Positions 35,352 through 44,796 of a stretch of DNA of 64,000 bases are shown here, piece after piece; positions within the stretch are counted from its first letter, which is position 1; each line of letters starts with the position of its first letter. The position numbers were made by a program, and so were the translations under genes. The stretch is from NCBI GenBank assembly GCA_965230795.1, contig OZ246020.1, forward strand, positions 3,658,001-3,722,000, written 5' to 3'. Origin of the DNA: PZPK01 sp965230795. GTDB taxonomy: Bacteria > Pseudomonadota > Gammaproteobacteria > Pseudomonadales > Oleiphilaceae. The notes under the pieces were generated by a model that saw only the letters and a list, made by a program, of their open reading frames with translations, had not been told where the DNA came from and made no database searches.

Positions 35352-36578
35352 ATGACTGAAACGTCTTTGAACCTGACAAGCTTGCGTAGCCAATTCCCGA
35401 TACTGGATCAACTGGTTCACAACAAACCGCTGATCTATCTGGACAGCGCAGCGACAGCACAAAAACCTGTCGCGGTGCTTGATGCCATCACGCATTACTA
35501 CCGTCATGACAATGCGAATGTACACCGTGGTGCGCATACGCTTGGCGACCGGGCAACACAGGATTTCGAATCCGCCCGGGATGCCGTGCGAGACTTCCTG
35601 AACGCAGGCAGCCGCGAAGAAATTATCTGGACCAAAGGCACAACTGAAGCAATCAACCTTGTCGCCAATGGCCTGGCATCCCGACTCACAGCCGGCGACG
35701 AAATCATCGTCTCGCGCATGGAACATCATGCCAATATCGTCCCATGGCAAATGCTGGCAGAACATTGTGGTGCAACGATTCGAGTATGGGAACTCAATGA
35801 CGAGGGCGAACTGCTCAACGACGGTTTTGAATCGCTGGTAACGGAGCGCACGCGTATTCTGGCCCTGACCCACGTCTCCAACGTGCTGGGTACCATTAAC
35901 CCGGTGAAAGAGATTATCGCCAAAGCAAAAAATCGGGGCGTGATTACCGTTATCGACGGTGCCCAGGCCGTGCCTCACTTTAAGGTTGATGTACAGGAGC
36001 TGGATTGCGACTTCTATGCCTTCTCTTCCCACAAGCTCTTCGGACCCACGGGAATCGGTGCCCTATACGGTCGCAAAGCGCTGCTGGAAGCAATGCCCCC
36101 CTATCAGGGAGGCGGCGAAATGATCGAGCGCGTCAGTTTTGACGGTACGACTTATAATGCCCTGCCTTACAAGTTTGAAGCGGGTACGCCGGCAATCAGT
36201 GAAGCGGTAGGGCTGAAAGCTGCGCTGGATTTTCTGGCCAGCCAGCCACGAGCGGCTCTGGAAGCACACGAACAGACATTACTCTCTGCGGCAACGGAAC
36301 GGGCCAAAGCCATACCGGGAATGCGACTTATTGGAACGGCCACGAACAAGGTTCCGGTCATGTCCTTCCTGATAGAAGGACTGCATCCCAGCGATATAGG
36401 CACCTTGCTCGATCAACAGGGTATCGGCATTCGAACCGGCCATCATTGCGCCATGCCGTTAATGGAAGCATACAAGATTCCCGGCACCGCCAGAGCTTCG
36501 TTTGCGTTTTACAATACCCTGGACGAAGTGGATCGTCTGTTTGACGGTCTGAGCAAAATTCAGAAAATGTTTGCATAG
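35352..36578 (+). CDS. sufS: Cysteine desulfurase SufS
   Basis: 408-residue class II cysteine desulfurase. PLP lysine in YAFSSHKLFGPTGIG, catalytic Cys in IRTGHHCAMPLM. It takes sulfur from L-cysteine and passes the persulfide to SufE, encoded three genes downstream. Start ATG 35352 has GGAAGAG upstream. Length matches E. coli SufS (406). Confidence 0.97.
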   Translation: MTETSLNLTSLRSQFPILDQLVHNKPLIYLDSAATAQKPVAVLDAITHYYRHDNANVHRGAHTLGDRATQDFESARDAVRDFLNAGSREEIIWTKGTTEAINLVANGLASRLTAGDEIIVSRMEHHANIVPWQMLAEHCGATIRVWELNDEGELLNDGFESLVTERTRILALTHVSNVLGTINPVKEIIAKAKNRGVITVIDGAQAVPHFKVDVQELDCDFYAFSSHKLFGPTGIGALYGRKALLEAMPPYQGGGEMIERVSFDGTTYNALPYKFEAGTPAISEAVGLKAALDFLASQPRAALEAHEQTLLSAATERAKAIPGMRLIGTATNKVPVMSFLIEGLHPSDIGTLLDQQGIGIRTGHHCAMPLMEAYKIPGTARASFAFYNTLDEVDRLFDGLSKIQKMFA

Positions 36579-36613
36579 CACTCCCGTCGCGGAATAATCA
36601 TGCAGGAGAAAGA

Positions 36614-36976
36614 ATGACACTGAATACCTTTACCCCTGAGCTCGGCATTACCGTGACGCCCGAAGCCATTTCCCATATCAAACGTGAATTGGCAAAGGCA
36701 CCGGACAAACAGGGATTCCGCTTATACCTGGAAACCAGCGGCTGCTCCGGCTATATGTACGAAACCAGTCTGGCTGACACTGCCTCTGCCGATGATGAAG
36801 TCTTCCAGATTGACGACGATCTGAAGATCTTCATTCCGCGCAAGGATTTACCCTTGCTGAATGGCACCGAAATTGATTTTATCAAAGTCGGTCTCAACTC
36901 CATGTTTCAGTTCCGCAACCCTAACGTCACCGGTGAGTGTGGCTGCGGTGAAAGTTTTTCTGTCACGGATGCCTGA
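36614..36976 (+). CDS. sufA: A-type Fe-S carrier, SufA/HesB-like
   Basis: 120 residues with the three conserved cysteines of A-type carriers: one in ETSGCSGYMYE and two in GECGCGESFSV at the C-terminus. Delivers assembled clusters to target proteins. By operon position it is called SufA; ErpA or IscA paralogues share the same motif. Good ribosome site CAGGAGAAAG before ATG 36614. Confidence 0.88.
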   Translation: MTLNTFTPELGITVTPEAISHIKRELAKAPDKQGFRLYLETSGCSGYMYETSLADTASADDEVFQIDDDLKIFIPRKDLPLLNGTEIDFIKVGLNSMFQFRNPNVTGECGCGESFSVTDA

Positions 36977-36978
36977 TC

Positions 36979-37524
36979 ATGCTGCATGAACGCGAAGTGG
37001 TTCTGACCAAACGGGAATGTGAAGCCAGACTGGTACCGGCCGGCACGGAAATCATGATCCCCAAAGACACTTTTGTCACTATCACCCAGGCCCTGGGCGG
37101 CACCTTCACGGTGGCAGTCAATGGTAATCTGGCACGCATAGAAGCCAAGGATGCTGATGCCCTGGGCAAGGAAGTCGAACATGCTGATTTCGAAACGCCG
37201 GAAGACGGAAGCATCAACGAGAATCAGGTCTGGTCGGCGCTGCAACAGGTTTACGATCCGGAAATTCCGGTGAACGTGGTCGATCTGGGCCTAATTTATG
37301 AGTGTCAGATTACGCATAATGATGAAGGCAAACAAATGGTGGCTATCAAAATGACGCTGACCGCGCCGGGATGCGGCATGGGACCGGTAATTGTTGATGA
37401 TGTCCGCAACAAGGTACAGCAGGTCCCCGGAGTTGAAGTGGTCGACGTCGAGCTGGTATTCGACCCGCCCTGGAACAATGACATGCTCTCTGACGAAGCC
37501 AAACTGGAATTGGGAATGCTATGA
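36979..37524 (+). CDS. sufT: Fe-S maturation factor SufT
   Basis: 181 residues. The C-terminal half is a MIP18/DUF59 domain (VWSALQQVYDPEIPVNVVDLGL and TLTAPGCGMGPVIVDDVR), preceded by a ~70-residue SufT-specific N-terminal part. The family helps mature Fe-S proteins under high demand. It starts 2 nt after sufA and overlaps sufE by ATGA, so it is tightly coupled in the operon. Confidence 0.92.
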   Translation: MLHEREVVLTKRECEARLVPAGTEIMIPKDTFVTITQALGGTFTVAVNGNLARIEAKDADALGKEVEHADFETPEDGSINENQVWSALQQVYDPEIPVNVVDLGLIYECQITHNDEGKQMVAIKMTLTAPGCGMGPVIVDDVRNKVQQVPGVEVVDVELVFDPPWNNDMLSDEAKLELGML

Positions 37525-37982
37525 GCCTGCCAAGCATCGAAGAGTTTAAAGCCAACCCCTTTGGCAGCGAACAGACCATTGAAGATATTCTGGAAACCTT
37601 TGAGTTCCTTGATGACTGGGAAGAGCGCTACACCTACATTATTGATCTCGGCAAATCCCTCCCTGCCTTTCCGGATTCCGAACGCCTCGAAGAGAACTAT
37701 GTGCACGGCTGTCAGAGTCAGGTCTGGCTGATTCATCGCTATGATGCCGAACAGGACAAACTCTATTTCCTGATCGACAGTGATGCCATTATCGTCAAGG
37801 GCCTGGCAGCTATTGTGTTGGCAACACTGAATGCGAAAGCCCCTCAAGCCATTCTGGATACGGATGTGGAAGCCATATTTGATCGCATCGATTTGATGCG
37901 TCATATCAGCCCGACACGTGGCAACGGCTTGCGATCCATGCTAGAACTGGTTAAGAACATCGCGCAACAGACAGCCAACTAG
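37521..37982 (+). CDS. sufE: Cysteine desulfuration protein SufE
   Basis: 153 residues. Accepts persulfide sulfur from SufS on the Cys in ENYVHGCQSQVWL and hands it to SufB; it also stimulates SufS. Other family segments: EERYTYIIDLGKSLPAFP and the C-terminal LMRHISPTRGNGLRSML. Last gene of the suf operon; no clear intrinsic terminator follows before the cardiolipin synthase-like gene. Confidence 0.95.
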   Translation: MSLPSIEEFKANPFGSEQTIEDILETFEFLDDWEERYTYIIDLGKSLPAFPDSERLEENYVHGCQSQVWLIHRYDAEQDKLYFLIDSDAIIVKGLAAIVLATLNAKAPQAILDTDVEAIFDRIDLMRHISPTRGNGLRSMLELVKNIAQQTAN

Positions 37983-38038
37983 GTAGCCCCTGAGTCTGGC
38001 GGGCGCGAGCCCATGGACAGACTCAAGGTAAGCCGCCC

Positions 38039-39181
38039 TTGCGACCCAGCGACGATCCCCTGGAAGAAATCATCCTCTGTGATGCACAGGCCTATTTCGA
38101 CAGCATCCTCCACGCCATCAGTCTCGCGCGAATCCGGATCGATATGGAAACCTATATCTTCGAAGTCGCAGGCATTGGCAGACGCGTCGCCGAAGCTCTG
38201 AGCAAGGCTGCCGAGCGGGGCGTCAGGGTCAGGCTGGTCACAGATGGCGCCGGCGTCAGCTCGCACTTCTACTTTCTCGCCGATTTCATGAGCAAGGCCG
38301 GCGTCCAGGTTAAAGTACATCACCCTCTGCCATGGCAACTTCGCTTGTGGCCATTTTCTCTGGTTCACAAAGGCGGCTGGCGAAAATTCTGGTATCTGCT
38401 CAGCTATATCAACAAGCGCAATCATCGCAAAATGCTGATCATTGATGGCCGGCATCTCTGGCTCGGCAGCATCAATATCAGCCAGAAGCATTTGCCACGG
38501 GAACTCGGCGGTGAAACCTGGCGGGATACCGCCGTAGAACTACATGGAATAGACACCTACGCCGCGCAGCAGGCCTTCAATGCCAACTGGAACAAATGGC
38601 GTCGCAAACGCCGCAAACATCTCGCGCGAAAACTGCCAGCCAGTCCATTTTCCTTTAATTTCACCCGCGCGCTTCGCACCCAGCACCGTGAAGAGCTGGT
38701 GCAATCCATACGCCAGGCCGGCAAGCGGGTCTGGATCACCAATGCCTATTTCGTCCCGGATGCCGATCTGCTGGAAGCCTTGATCCATGCCAGTGAACAG
38801 GGGGCTGATGTGCGCATTCTGCTACCCCAGCGTTCGGATGTATTTTTTATTCCCTGGATTTCATGGTTTTTCTACCAGCAGTTAATCGATGCTGGAGTGC
38901 AGATACTCGAGTATCGGCAAGGCTTTCTGCATGCCAAAACCCTGTTGATTGACGACGTGGGTATTCTCGGATCGAGTAATCTGAACCGGCGCAGCCTGTT
39001 GCATGACCTGGAAGTAGACTATCGGGTCAGTGAACCCAACAATATCGCGCTTCTGGAGTCACATTTTTTGCAGGGTTGCCAGCATGCGATAGAGCTTTCA
39101 CGGGATGAAGCCCGCTCATACAAACGCTGGCAGCGTTATCTTGGCGGCCTGCTATTGATCCTGTTTGGTTATTGGGTCTGA
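38039..39181 (+). CDS. Cardiolipin synthase-like phospholipase D family protein
   Basis: 380 residues with two HKD motifs: NHRKMLIIDGRHLWLGSIN (HxK(x4)D) and FLHAKTLLIDDVGILGSSNLN. These form the shared active site for phosphatidyl transfer, as in ClsB/ClsC. No N-terminal membrane helices, as in ClsB; a short hydrophobic C-terminal segment (LGGLLLILFGYWV) may anchor it. The start is TTG 38039 with AAGGTAAG about 9 nt upstream; no in-frame ATG exists before the first conserved segment. Converges with flgT. Confidence 0.85.
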   Translation: MRPSDDPLEEIILCDAQAYFDSILHAISLARIRIDMETYIFEVAGIGRRVAEALSKAAERGVRVRLVTDGAGVSSHFYFLADFMSKAGVQVKVHHPLPWQLRLWPFSLVHKGGWRKFWYLLSYINKRNHRKMLIIDGRHLWLGSINISQKHLPRELGGETWRDTAVELHGIDTYAAQQAFNANWNKWRRKRRKHLARKLPASPFSFNFTRALRTQHREELVQSIRQAGKRVWITNAYFVPDADLLEALIHASEQGADVRILLPQRSDVFFIPWISWFFYQQLIDAGVQILEYRQGFLHAKTLLIDDVGILGSSNLNRRSLLHDLEVDYRVSEPNNIALLESHFLQGCQHAIELSRDEARSYKRWQRYLGGLLLILFGYWV

Positions 39182-39201
39182 CTCTGAACGCCCGCAAGGC
39201 T

Positions 39202-40431
39202 TTACCAGGCAATCAGTAAATCATCTTCCTGGATATTGAGGCGTCCCGGATCCACGCTGATGGTTCCGCTACCGAAATTTGGATGCACCTGAGATACGGT
39301 CAGTGCCGTTTTGACATTGCTTAGTTCCACATCGCTGAGCATATCCGCATCACGGAAACTGAAGGTACGATACAAAGCCAGGCGATCACCCGGACGAATA
39401 CCGGTACTGGCTCCCGAACTAAAATGCAGCGTTTTGCCATCCACTCTTGAAATACGGGTCATAAACGGCTGACAGCGCAACTGCTCGTGAACCAGAAAAG
39501 CCATTTTATCGATCATGCCCGCGATGGCCTGACCGTATTCATCCTGCCAGAACTCAGCACTGCCAAAACCAATCTTTTCAAACTGATCGTGTTCCCAGTC
39601 CGCCTGCACAGTGAAGTTACGCTGCCAGACAATGGCACCGCTAAATCCATCATGGACAAACAAATCCATGGAAAACTCCCGGCTCTGGTCACCCTGACGC
39701 GCCAGATTCATCAGTTTCTGCCAGTAGGAATTCCGGAATGAATCCTCATCTACCACACCCAGATTTCGAACCACACCGGATACCACAAACTGTGCCCCCA
39801 TCTGTTTGGCAAAGTCACTGGCTTTGGTCAGGGTTCGCGCCTGGTTGAAACCACTGGGCGCATTGATGGTATCGCCATACAGTGCGTGCTCACTGCTTTC
39901 ATAGACCACCAGCCCCCCCTGTCGATGCAGGGCATGGTTCAAGGCATTGGCCAGTCCGCGTTCAATATCATGCAGATTGCCCAGACGCGCCTGTTCCGGT
40001 GACTGCAGGGAAAAACCCAATACGGCTACCTTTTTCTTGTATTGACTGGCCTGGGATGTCGGACAAACCGGTGCGGTTTCCACATCCACATTCATGTGCA
40101 GATGCAATACGCCATCGTAAATATATTCGCTTTGGATACGGGAGCGATTGACCCGTGCCCTACTGGATACTTCGAGCTGGTCCAGTTTTATTACCCCGTT
40201 TTCCATTTTCTGCCTGCTGCTGACATGGGTGCCGAATTCTAGTACCGCTTTTTGCAAGGCATCATCGCGCGCAGCCAGTCGCGCCTGGTCATACATCCCT
40301 TCCTGAATCGTTGCCTTACCGATGACCTGTACCCACTCGGCCTGCGCCAGTATCGGCCATGTAAGCACCAGCGCCACTAGCCAGCCAAGATGGCGCCGCA
40401 TGGAAGTGATTCGGTGAGTGACATTGAACAT
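39202..40431 (-). CDS. flgT: Flagellar assembly protein FlgT
   Basis: About 409 residues with a signal peptide (RRHLGWLVALVLTWPILAQA) and the N-terminal FlgT domain (ATIQEGMYDQARLAARDDAL, KAVLEFGTH). In Vibrio, FlgT forms the H-ring around the LP-ring and is needed for stator assembly and outer-membrane passage. C-terminal SSGASTGIRPGDRLALYRT matches the FlgT C domain. Start ATG 40431 is chosen over the frame start 40563, which would bury the signal peptide; ATG 40401 is an alternative. Follows the FlgP-like gene by 16 nt. Confidence 0.85.
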   Translation of the reverse strand: MFNVTHRITSMRRHLGWLVALVLTWPILAQAEWVQVIGKATIQEGMYDQARLAARDDALQKAVLEFGTHVSSRQKMENGVIKLDQLEVSSRARVNRSRIQSEYIYDGVLHLHMNVDVETAPVCPTSQASQYKKKVAVLGFSLQSPEQARLGNLHDIERGLANALNHALHRQGGLVVYESSEHALYGDTINAPSGFNQARTLTKASDFAKQMGAQFVVSGVVRNLGVVDEDSFRNSYWQKLMNLARQGDQSREFSMDLFVHDGFSGAIVWQRNFTVQADWEHDQFEKIGFGSAEFWQDEYGQAIAGMIDKMAFLVHEQLRCQPFMTRISRVDGKTLHFSSGASTGIRPGDRLALYRTFSFRDADMLSDVELSNVKTALTVSQVHPNFGSGTISVDPGRLNIQEDDLLIAW

Positions 40432-40447
40432 AAATAAAACTCTCGAT

Positions 40448-41032
40448 TTACTGCAGGAAATAAACAGATTCCATATCCTGGGGTCGCGAACGGGATTGCA
40501 TTCCCGCCATGCCGGAGGCATCTGCTCGCATCTCTGAAAGAGGACGCAGGCAGTTGCTGCCATTTTTGAAACTGTTGACCTTGTTCAGGCAGTCCTGAAA
40601 CTCACCCGGCAGAATCAGCTCCAGCACCGTCTCGATCCCGGTGTTCTGATTTTCACTGATCGACACGACACGGGCTCCACGAATGACGGTATCGACGGCG
40701 GTTGCAAAACCATCGTGTTCCAGCATGAAGTCCTTGACCGTCGAGTTACCGGCAATACTGATACCGTAGACTCGCTCGGCTAGATTGCGATAGGCATCCA
40801 GTTTCGAGGCACGAATCGCCAACAGACGCTTGGGATCCGCCTTGCCGGACTCAGAAGCGGCGTAGGCGCCGTAGCCAGTGACCCGAACCACTATGGGTGG
40901 CAAAGGCTTTATCTTTTCAGCTTCCTCTTTGGCCTTGCGGCTGTACTCATGGGCGGACACTGTTCCGAGACCAAAGAAAAACAACAGACTGGCAACGACT
41001 AATCGTTTTTTTATGCTTAGCACAGACCCCAT
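40448..41032 (-). CDS. flgP: LPP20/FlgP-like flagellar protein
   Basis: 194 residues. A signal peptide (MGSVLSIKKRLVVASLLFF, ending TVSA before HEYS) precedes an LPP20-type domain: LAIRASKLDAYRNLAERVYG, STVKDFMLEHD, AVDTVIRGARVV. In Vibrio FlgP is a lipoprotein with such a domain and works with FlgT in the H-ring. Here no lipobox Cys follows the signal peptide, so it is probably a soluble periplasmic protein or differently anchored. ATG 41032 has GAGGAG upstream; the ATG six codons before has none. Confidence 0.78.
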   Translation of the reverse strand: MGSVLSIKKRLVVASLLFFFGLGTVSAHEYSRKAKEEAEKIKPLPPIVVRVTGYGAYAASESGKADPKRLLAIRASKLDAYRNLAERVYGISIAGNSTVKDFMLEHDGFATAVDTVIRGARVVSISENQNTGIETVLELILPGEFQDCLNKVNSFKNGSNCLRPLSEMRADASGMAGMQSRSRPQDMESVYFLQ

Positions 41033-41068
41033 ACAGGCAAAACTCCTCATAACATTCGATGCTTGCTA

Positions 41069-41085
41069 TGAAAAAGTTGTGCCAG
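41069..41085 (-). promoter_or_regulatory. Sigma-54-like promoter upstream of flgP-flgT
   Basis: On the minus strand: CTGGCAC, AACTT, TTTCA. The -24 element is perfect; the -12 element reads TTTCA instead of TTGCA, losing one base of the key GC pair. It lies 37 nt before the flgP start. Many polar-flagellar genes in this class depend on sigma-54. Confidence 0.4.
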
Positions 41086-41317
41086 CATTCAAATTCCTCT
41101 AGATTGCTGCTGCTACGCTCGTGTTTCAACCAGGACCAGACGGGTAAGCGGCGGTGTTTTGCCGGCCCTGCGGCAAGCGCATTCATCACAAAGCAAGCAC
41201 TTCTTGTCAATCAATGTAACAAAGCGTGACGCGCCCAGCGTTGTGAGCGTAAAGTTTTGGTTACACTGTGGCACGCTTTACTGTGCACACCATTCAGGCT
41301 CGAGGAAAACTTCAAGA

Positions 41318-42625
41318 ATGAAATCAAGAGCGTTAAAGGGCATTGTCGCTCTCCTTTCTCTTTGCGTATTCAGTCAAGTCTTCGCAGGCTACCGAACCTA
41401 CCTCGATCCCCGTTCGATGAGCATGGGAGGAACGGGCGTTGCATCCTCAACCAAGTTCAATGCCGCTTTTCACAACCCGGCCCTGATTGCCTTTAACCGT
41501 GGCGACAAACCCGACAAAATCTATATCAGTGCATCGGCAGGTACGCGGGAGTTTTACGATTACGATCTCGAAGACGACATTCGCACATTTCAGGATGAAG
41601 ACCTGCAGGAGGATTTCGTCCAGGCCGTACAAAACGGAAATACCGACAACATTCTCACCACGGGAAATACCTACTTGGATGCGCTGCGGGACATCAACCT
41701 GAGCAGCTATCGCTCGGACGAACTCAGTGCTTTCAGCATGATGGTGGATACCAGCCCGCTGACGATCAACTTCTACACCCGCCGGGATATCCGGGAAATG
41801 ACCGTCGTCCGAAACCGCGATGAGAAGTACATTACCGACCTGATTGCTGATTCCCAGGACCCGGATATCAGCAATAATTTCGGTGATGTGACCCGGAGAC
41901 TCTCATCCAGCGTTGATAACACCTATTTTGAGGTGAGCGAATTCGGCGTCACGGTCGCTACCACCAACGTCATCGACTATAACATGCCTATTTCCTGGGG
42001 CTTTACACCTAAGCTGATGCAGCTCAAGGGCTCCCATCGCTCGACACCCATTATGAACTACGAGATCGATGCGCCACCGGAAGAAGTGGTAAGTCGGGAT
42101 CTGCTGGAATGGAATCTGGATGTCGGTTTTGCGGTCTTGTTGACGGATGACTACCTGCAGAATGAACTCGGACTTGATGGCTGGTGGCTCGAAGGCGAAT
42201 GGGTATTTGGCTTCACCGGCATGAACCTGTTCCCTTCCGATTTCACGCCCTACCAGCCTGCTAGACCCGATCCCACATATCCGGGCACCAAACGTGCGAT
42301 TCAAGCCCTCTATCAGATTGGCCTGGCTCACTACCGGGAGAAGTACATGATTGCTGTGGATATCGACCTCGGTGAACGAGAAGTGTATGACTTTGAGGGC
42401 AAAACCCGCTTTGTCTCCTTTGGAGGAGAGTATTTCTGGCGAGATGACTTTCACCTCCGCACCGGTTTGCGCATTAACACCGCCCAGACCTCTGAAGCAG
42501 CCAGAGAAAAAGCGCAACTGACGGCTGGCTTCCTATACCAGCCGCGGGGCTTCAGCATCGAAGCGGCTGTGATTGGTAATGACGTCGAGTACGGTGGCAC
42601 ATTGGGTTTTGGTCTGGCGTTCTGA
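41318..42625 (+). CDS. TraF-like outer-membrane barrel (PF13729-like)
   Basis: 435 residues. Signal peptide (LKGIVALLSLCVFSQVFA) then DPRSMSMGGTGVASSTKFNAA, the opening typical of chromosomal proteins annotated as 'conjugal transfer protein TraF', with beta-strand-rich body and terminal GTLGFGLAF. It is not a conjugation gene in this context; no other tra genes are present. Probably an outer-membrane protein of the FadL/OmpP1-like fold. ATG 41318 has CGAGGAAAAC upstream. Divergent from flgP-flgT. Confidence 0.78.
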   Translation: MKSRALKGIVALLSLCVFSQVFAGYRTYLDPRSMSMGGTGVASSTKFNAAFHNPALIAFNRGDKPDKIYISASAGTREFYDYDLEDDIRTFQDEDLQEDFVQAVQNGNTDNILTTGNTYLDALRDINLSSYRSDELSAFSMMVDTSPLTINFYTRRDIREMTVVRNRDEKYITDLIADSQDPDISNNFGDVTRRLSSSVDNTYFEVSEFGVTVATTNVIDYNMPISWGFTPKLMQLKGSHRSTPIMNYEIDAPPEEVVSRDLLEWNLDVGFAVLLTDDYLQNELGLDGWWLEGEWVFGFTGMNLFPSDFTPYQPARPDPTYPGTKRAIQALYQIGLAHYREKYMIAVDIDLGEREVYDFEGKTRFVSFGGEYFWRDDFHLRTGLRINTAQTSEAAREKAQLTAGFLYQPRGFSIEAAVIGNDVEYGGTLGFGLAF

Positions 42626-42738
42626 TCATAGCAGTCGGCTCTTGTCGTCGTCTTTGTCCCTCATGCATTCTCGCCGTTGCGACCCGAGCCTGCTTTGGTG
42701 TAGCGTGTCATGCAACATGACCGAGCCATTTTTTCCTT

Positions 42739-43980
42739 ATGACTTCAATTGAGGCCTACCTGGTAGGCGGTGCCGTCCGCGATGAACTCCTGGGACTGAC
42801 GATCAAAGATCGCGACTGGGTCGTGGTCGGCAGCACTCCCGAACAAATGAGCAGTCTCGGATATCGTCAGGTCGGCGCAGACTTTCCCGTCTTTTTGCAT
42901 CCCGACACCGGGGAGGAATATGCCTTGGCACGCACCGAACGCAAGAAGGGTGTCGGCTATCACGGCTTCGAATGTAACGCCGCGCCTGAGGTCTCTCTGG
43001 AAGATGATCTGCTGAGGCGGGACCTGACCATCAACGCGATGGCGAAGACAGCGGATGGCGAAGTTATCGACCCTTTCCACGGCCGTGACGATCTCAGGCA
43101 AGGCCTGTTACGCCATGTTTCCGGGGCTTTCAGCGAAGATCCTCTGAGGGTTCTGCGCGTTGCCCGTTTTGCTGCCCGGTTTCACTCTCTGGGTTTCAGT
43201 ATTGCCTCCGAGACGTTTGAGCTGATGAGTTCAATGGTAGCAGCGGGTGAATTGCAGCACTTGCCTGCCGAGCGCGTCTGGCAGGAAACCCAACGGGCCT
43301 TGGGCGAACAAAGCCCCGAAGTATATTTTGAAGTCTTGCGCAACACCGGTGCACTGGCACAGCTGATGCCAGAGTTGGACAGACTGTTCGGTGTTCCACA
43401 ACCCGAGACCTATCATCCCGAAGTGGACTGCGGCATCCATGCATTCATGAGCCTGCAACAGGCGACAAAAATTTCGGAGCTTGAACGGGTGCGCTTTGCC
43501 AGCCTGATCCATGATCTCGGAAAAGGATTAACGCCTGAGTCCGAGTGGCCACGACACCTGGGACATGAAAAGGGCGGACTGAAACCTATTAAGGCTCTTT
43601 GCAAACGTCTTAAGGTGCCCAACGAATATCGTGACCTGGCGCTTCTGGTCAGTGAGTACCATACGCATATTCATCGCGCCAAAGAACTCCGCCCCGCCAC
43701 TGTTTTGAAGGTGCTCAAGGCATGTGATGCATTTCGACGCCCTCAACGGTTCGAAGAGATTCTGCGCTGCAGTGAGGCAGACGCGAGAGGTCGCACAGGA
43801 TTTGAGAATCACGATTATCCCCAGGCTTCTGTATTTCGGCAGGCACTGAGCCTGGCCAATACAGTCGACATCGCCAGGCTTCGCGATAGCGGTTTGCAAG
43901 CTAAAGCACTGGGCGAGGCGATCGACAAAGCGCGAATTGAACGCATCGCTTCAGGACTGACAAGATCTCCACAAACATGA
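42739..43980 (+). CDS. cca: CCA-adding tRNA nucleotidyltransferase
   Basis: 413 residues, E. coli-type multifunctional enzyme. Class II nucleotidyltransferase core YLVGGAVRDELLG with DRDW carrying the two catalytic aspartates, RRDLTINAMA, and a C-terminal HD domain (FASLIHDLGKG, YHTHIHRA) giving phosphatase and phosphodiesterase activity. Adds or repairs the CCA end of tRNAs. Overlaps the next gene by 4 nt. Confidence 0.96.
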   Translation: MTSIEAYLVGGAVRDELLGLTIKDRDWVVVGSTPEQMSSLGYRQVGADFPVFLHPDTGEEYALARTERKKGVGYHGFECNAAPEVSLEDDLLRRDLTINAMAKTADGEVIDPFHGRDDLRQGLLRHVSGAFSEDPLRVLRVARFAARFHSLGFSIASETFELMSSMVAAGELQHLPAERVWQETQRALGEQSPEVYFEVLRNTGALAQLMPELDRLFGVPQPETYHPEVDCGIHAFMSLQQATKISELERVRFASLIHDLGKGLTPESEWPRHLGHEKGGLKPIKALCKRLKVPNEYRDLALLVSEYHTHIHRAKELRPATVLKVLKACDAFRRPQRFEEILRCSEADARGRTGFENHDYPQASVFRQALSLANTVDIARLRDSGLQAKALGEAIDKARIERIASGLTRSPQT

Positions 43981-44711
43981 TGACACCACCTGTTGCCTTA
44001 ATCACCGGCTCTGCAAAACGAATTGGGCGCGGTATTGCCGAAACCCTGCACCGACGAGGCTTCAATGTCGTCCTGCACTATCAGCTAAGCGAAACAGCAG
44101 CCGAGGAACTTGCTGACAGCTTTAATGCCACCAGAAGCAATAGCGCATGCATCATTAAGGCGGATCTGCGTGATGATAAGGCCGTTCGCGAACTCGCCAA
44201 CCAGGCCCGTCACATGTGGGGAAGCGTCTCACTTCTGGTGAACAATGCCTCCCGCTTTGAACCTGACCTGACAGACCTCCCTGACCCCGAAATCTGGCAG
44301 CAGACCATGGCCATCAATGTACAGGCCCCTCACCTCTTGGCCAGCTCGCTTGCTCCGGAACTCAGGCAGAACCGCGGGAACATCATCAATCTAATCGATA
44401 TTTATGCCGAGCGACCCTTGGAAGGTCACAGTCTTTACAGTAGCTCAAAGGCGGCACTGGACATGCTTACCAAGAGCCTCGCGATCCAACTGGCACCTGA
44501 CGTTCGCGTCAATGGTATCGCTCCGGGAGCGATACTCTGGCCAGAAAATGGTATGGACAGTGAAAGCCAAAAGCGCCTGCTCAAGAAAATCCCTCTCGCC
44601 AGGTTGGGAAGCGTCGAGGCGATTTGCCGTACTCTCGAATATTTGATCGACTGCGACTACATCACCGGACAGGTGATCAGAGTCGACGGTGGTCGCTCGA
44701 TCACGATATAA
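43977..44711 (+). CDS. Pteridine reductase, SDR family
   Basis: 244 residues. TGSAKRIGRGIAE is the pteridine-reductase variant of the SDR cofactor motif, NNASRFE follows, and the catalytic YxxxK is YSSSK; C-terminal GQVIRVDGGRSI. Likely reduces dihydrobiopterin or dihydrofolate with NADPH (FolM/PTR1-like). Its ATG overlaps the cca stop (ATGA), so the two are co-translated. Confidence 0.85.
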   Translation: MMTPPVALITGSAKRIGRGIAETLHRRGFNVVLHYQLSETAAEELADSFNATRSNSACIIKADLRDDKAVRELANQARHMWGSVSLLVNNASRFEPDLTDLPDPEIWQQTMAINVQAPHLLASSLAPELRQNRGNIINLIDIYAERPLEGHSLYSSSKAALDMLTKSLAIQLAPDVRVNGIAPGAILWPENGMDSESQKRLLKKIPLARLGSVEAICRTLEYLIDCDYITGQVIRVDGGRSITI

Positions 44712-44796
44712 TTCGCGCCGTTTTTAATCGCGCTCGACAGTTCGCTCCAGCGCGATCCCCTTCTGAAATACACCCGCAGGCGCAGTAGGAGCAGTC

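Noticed and set aside
41318..42625. Conjugation element suggested by the name TraF
   Set aside because: No other transfer genes; the protein is the chromosomal outer-membrane TraF-like family.
44707..44712. TATAAT upstream of the second thiolase
   Set aside because: It overlaps the stop codon of the pteridine reductase gene and has no -35; the thiolase may have its own promoter but this hexamer alone is weak evidence.
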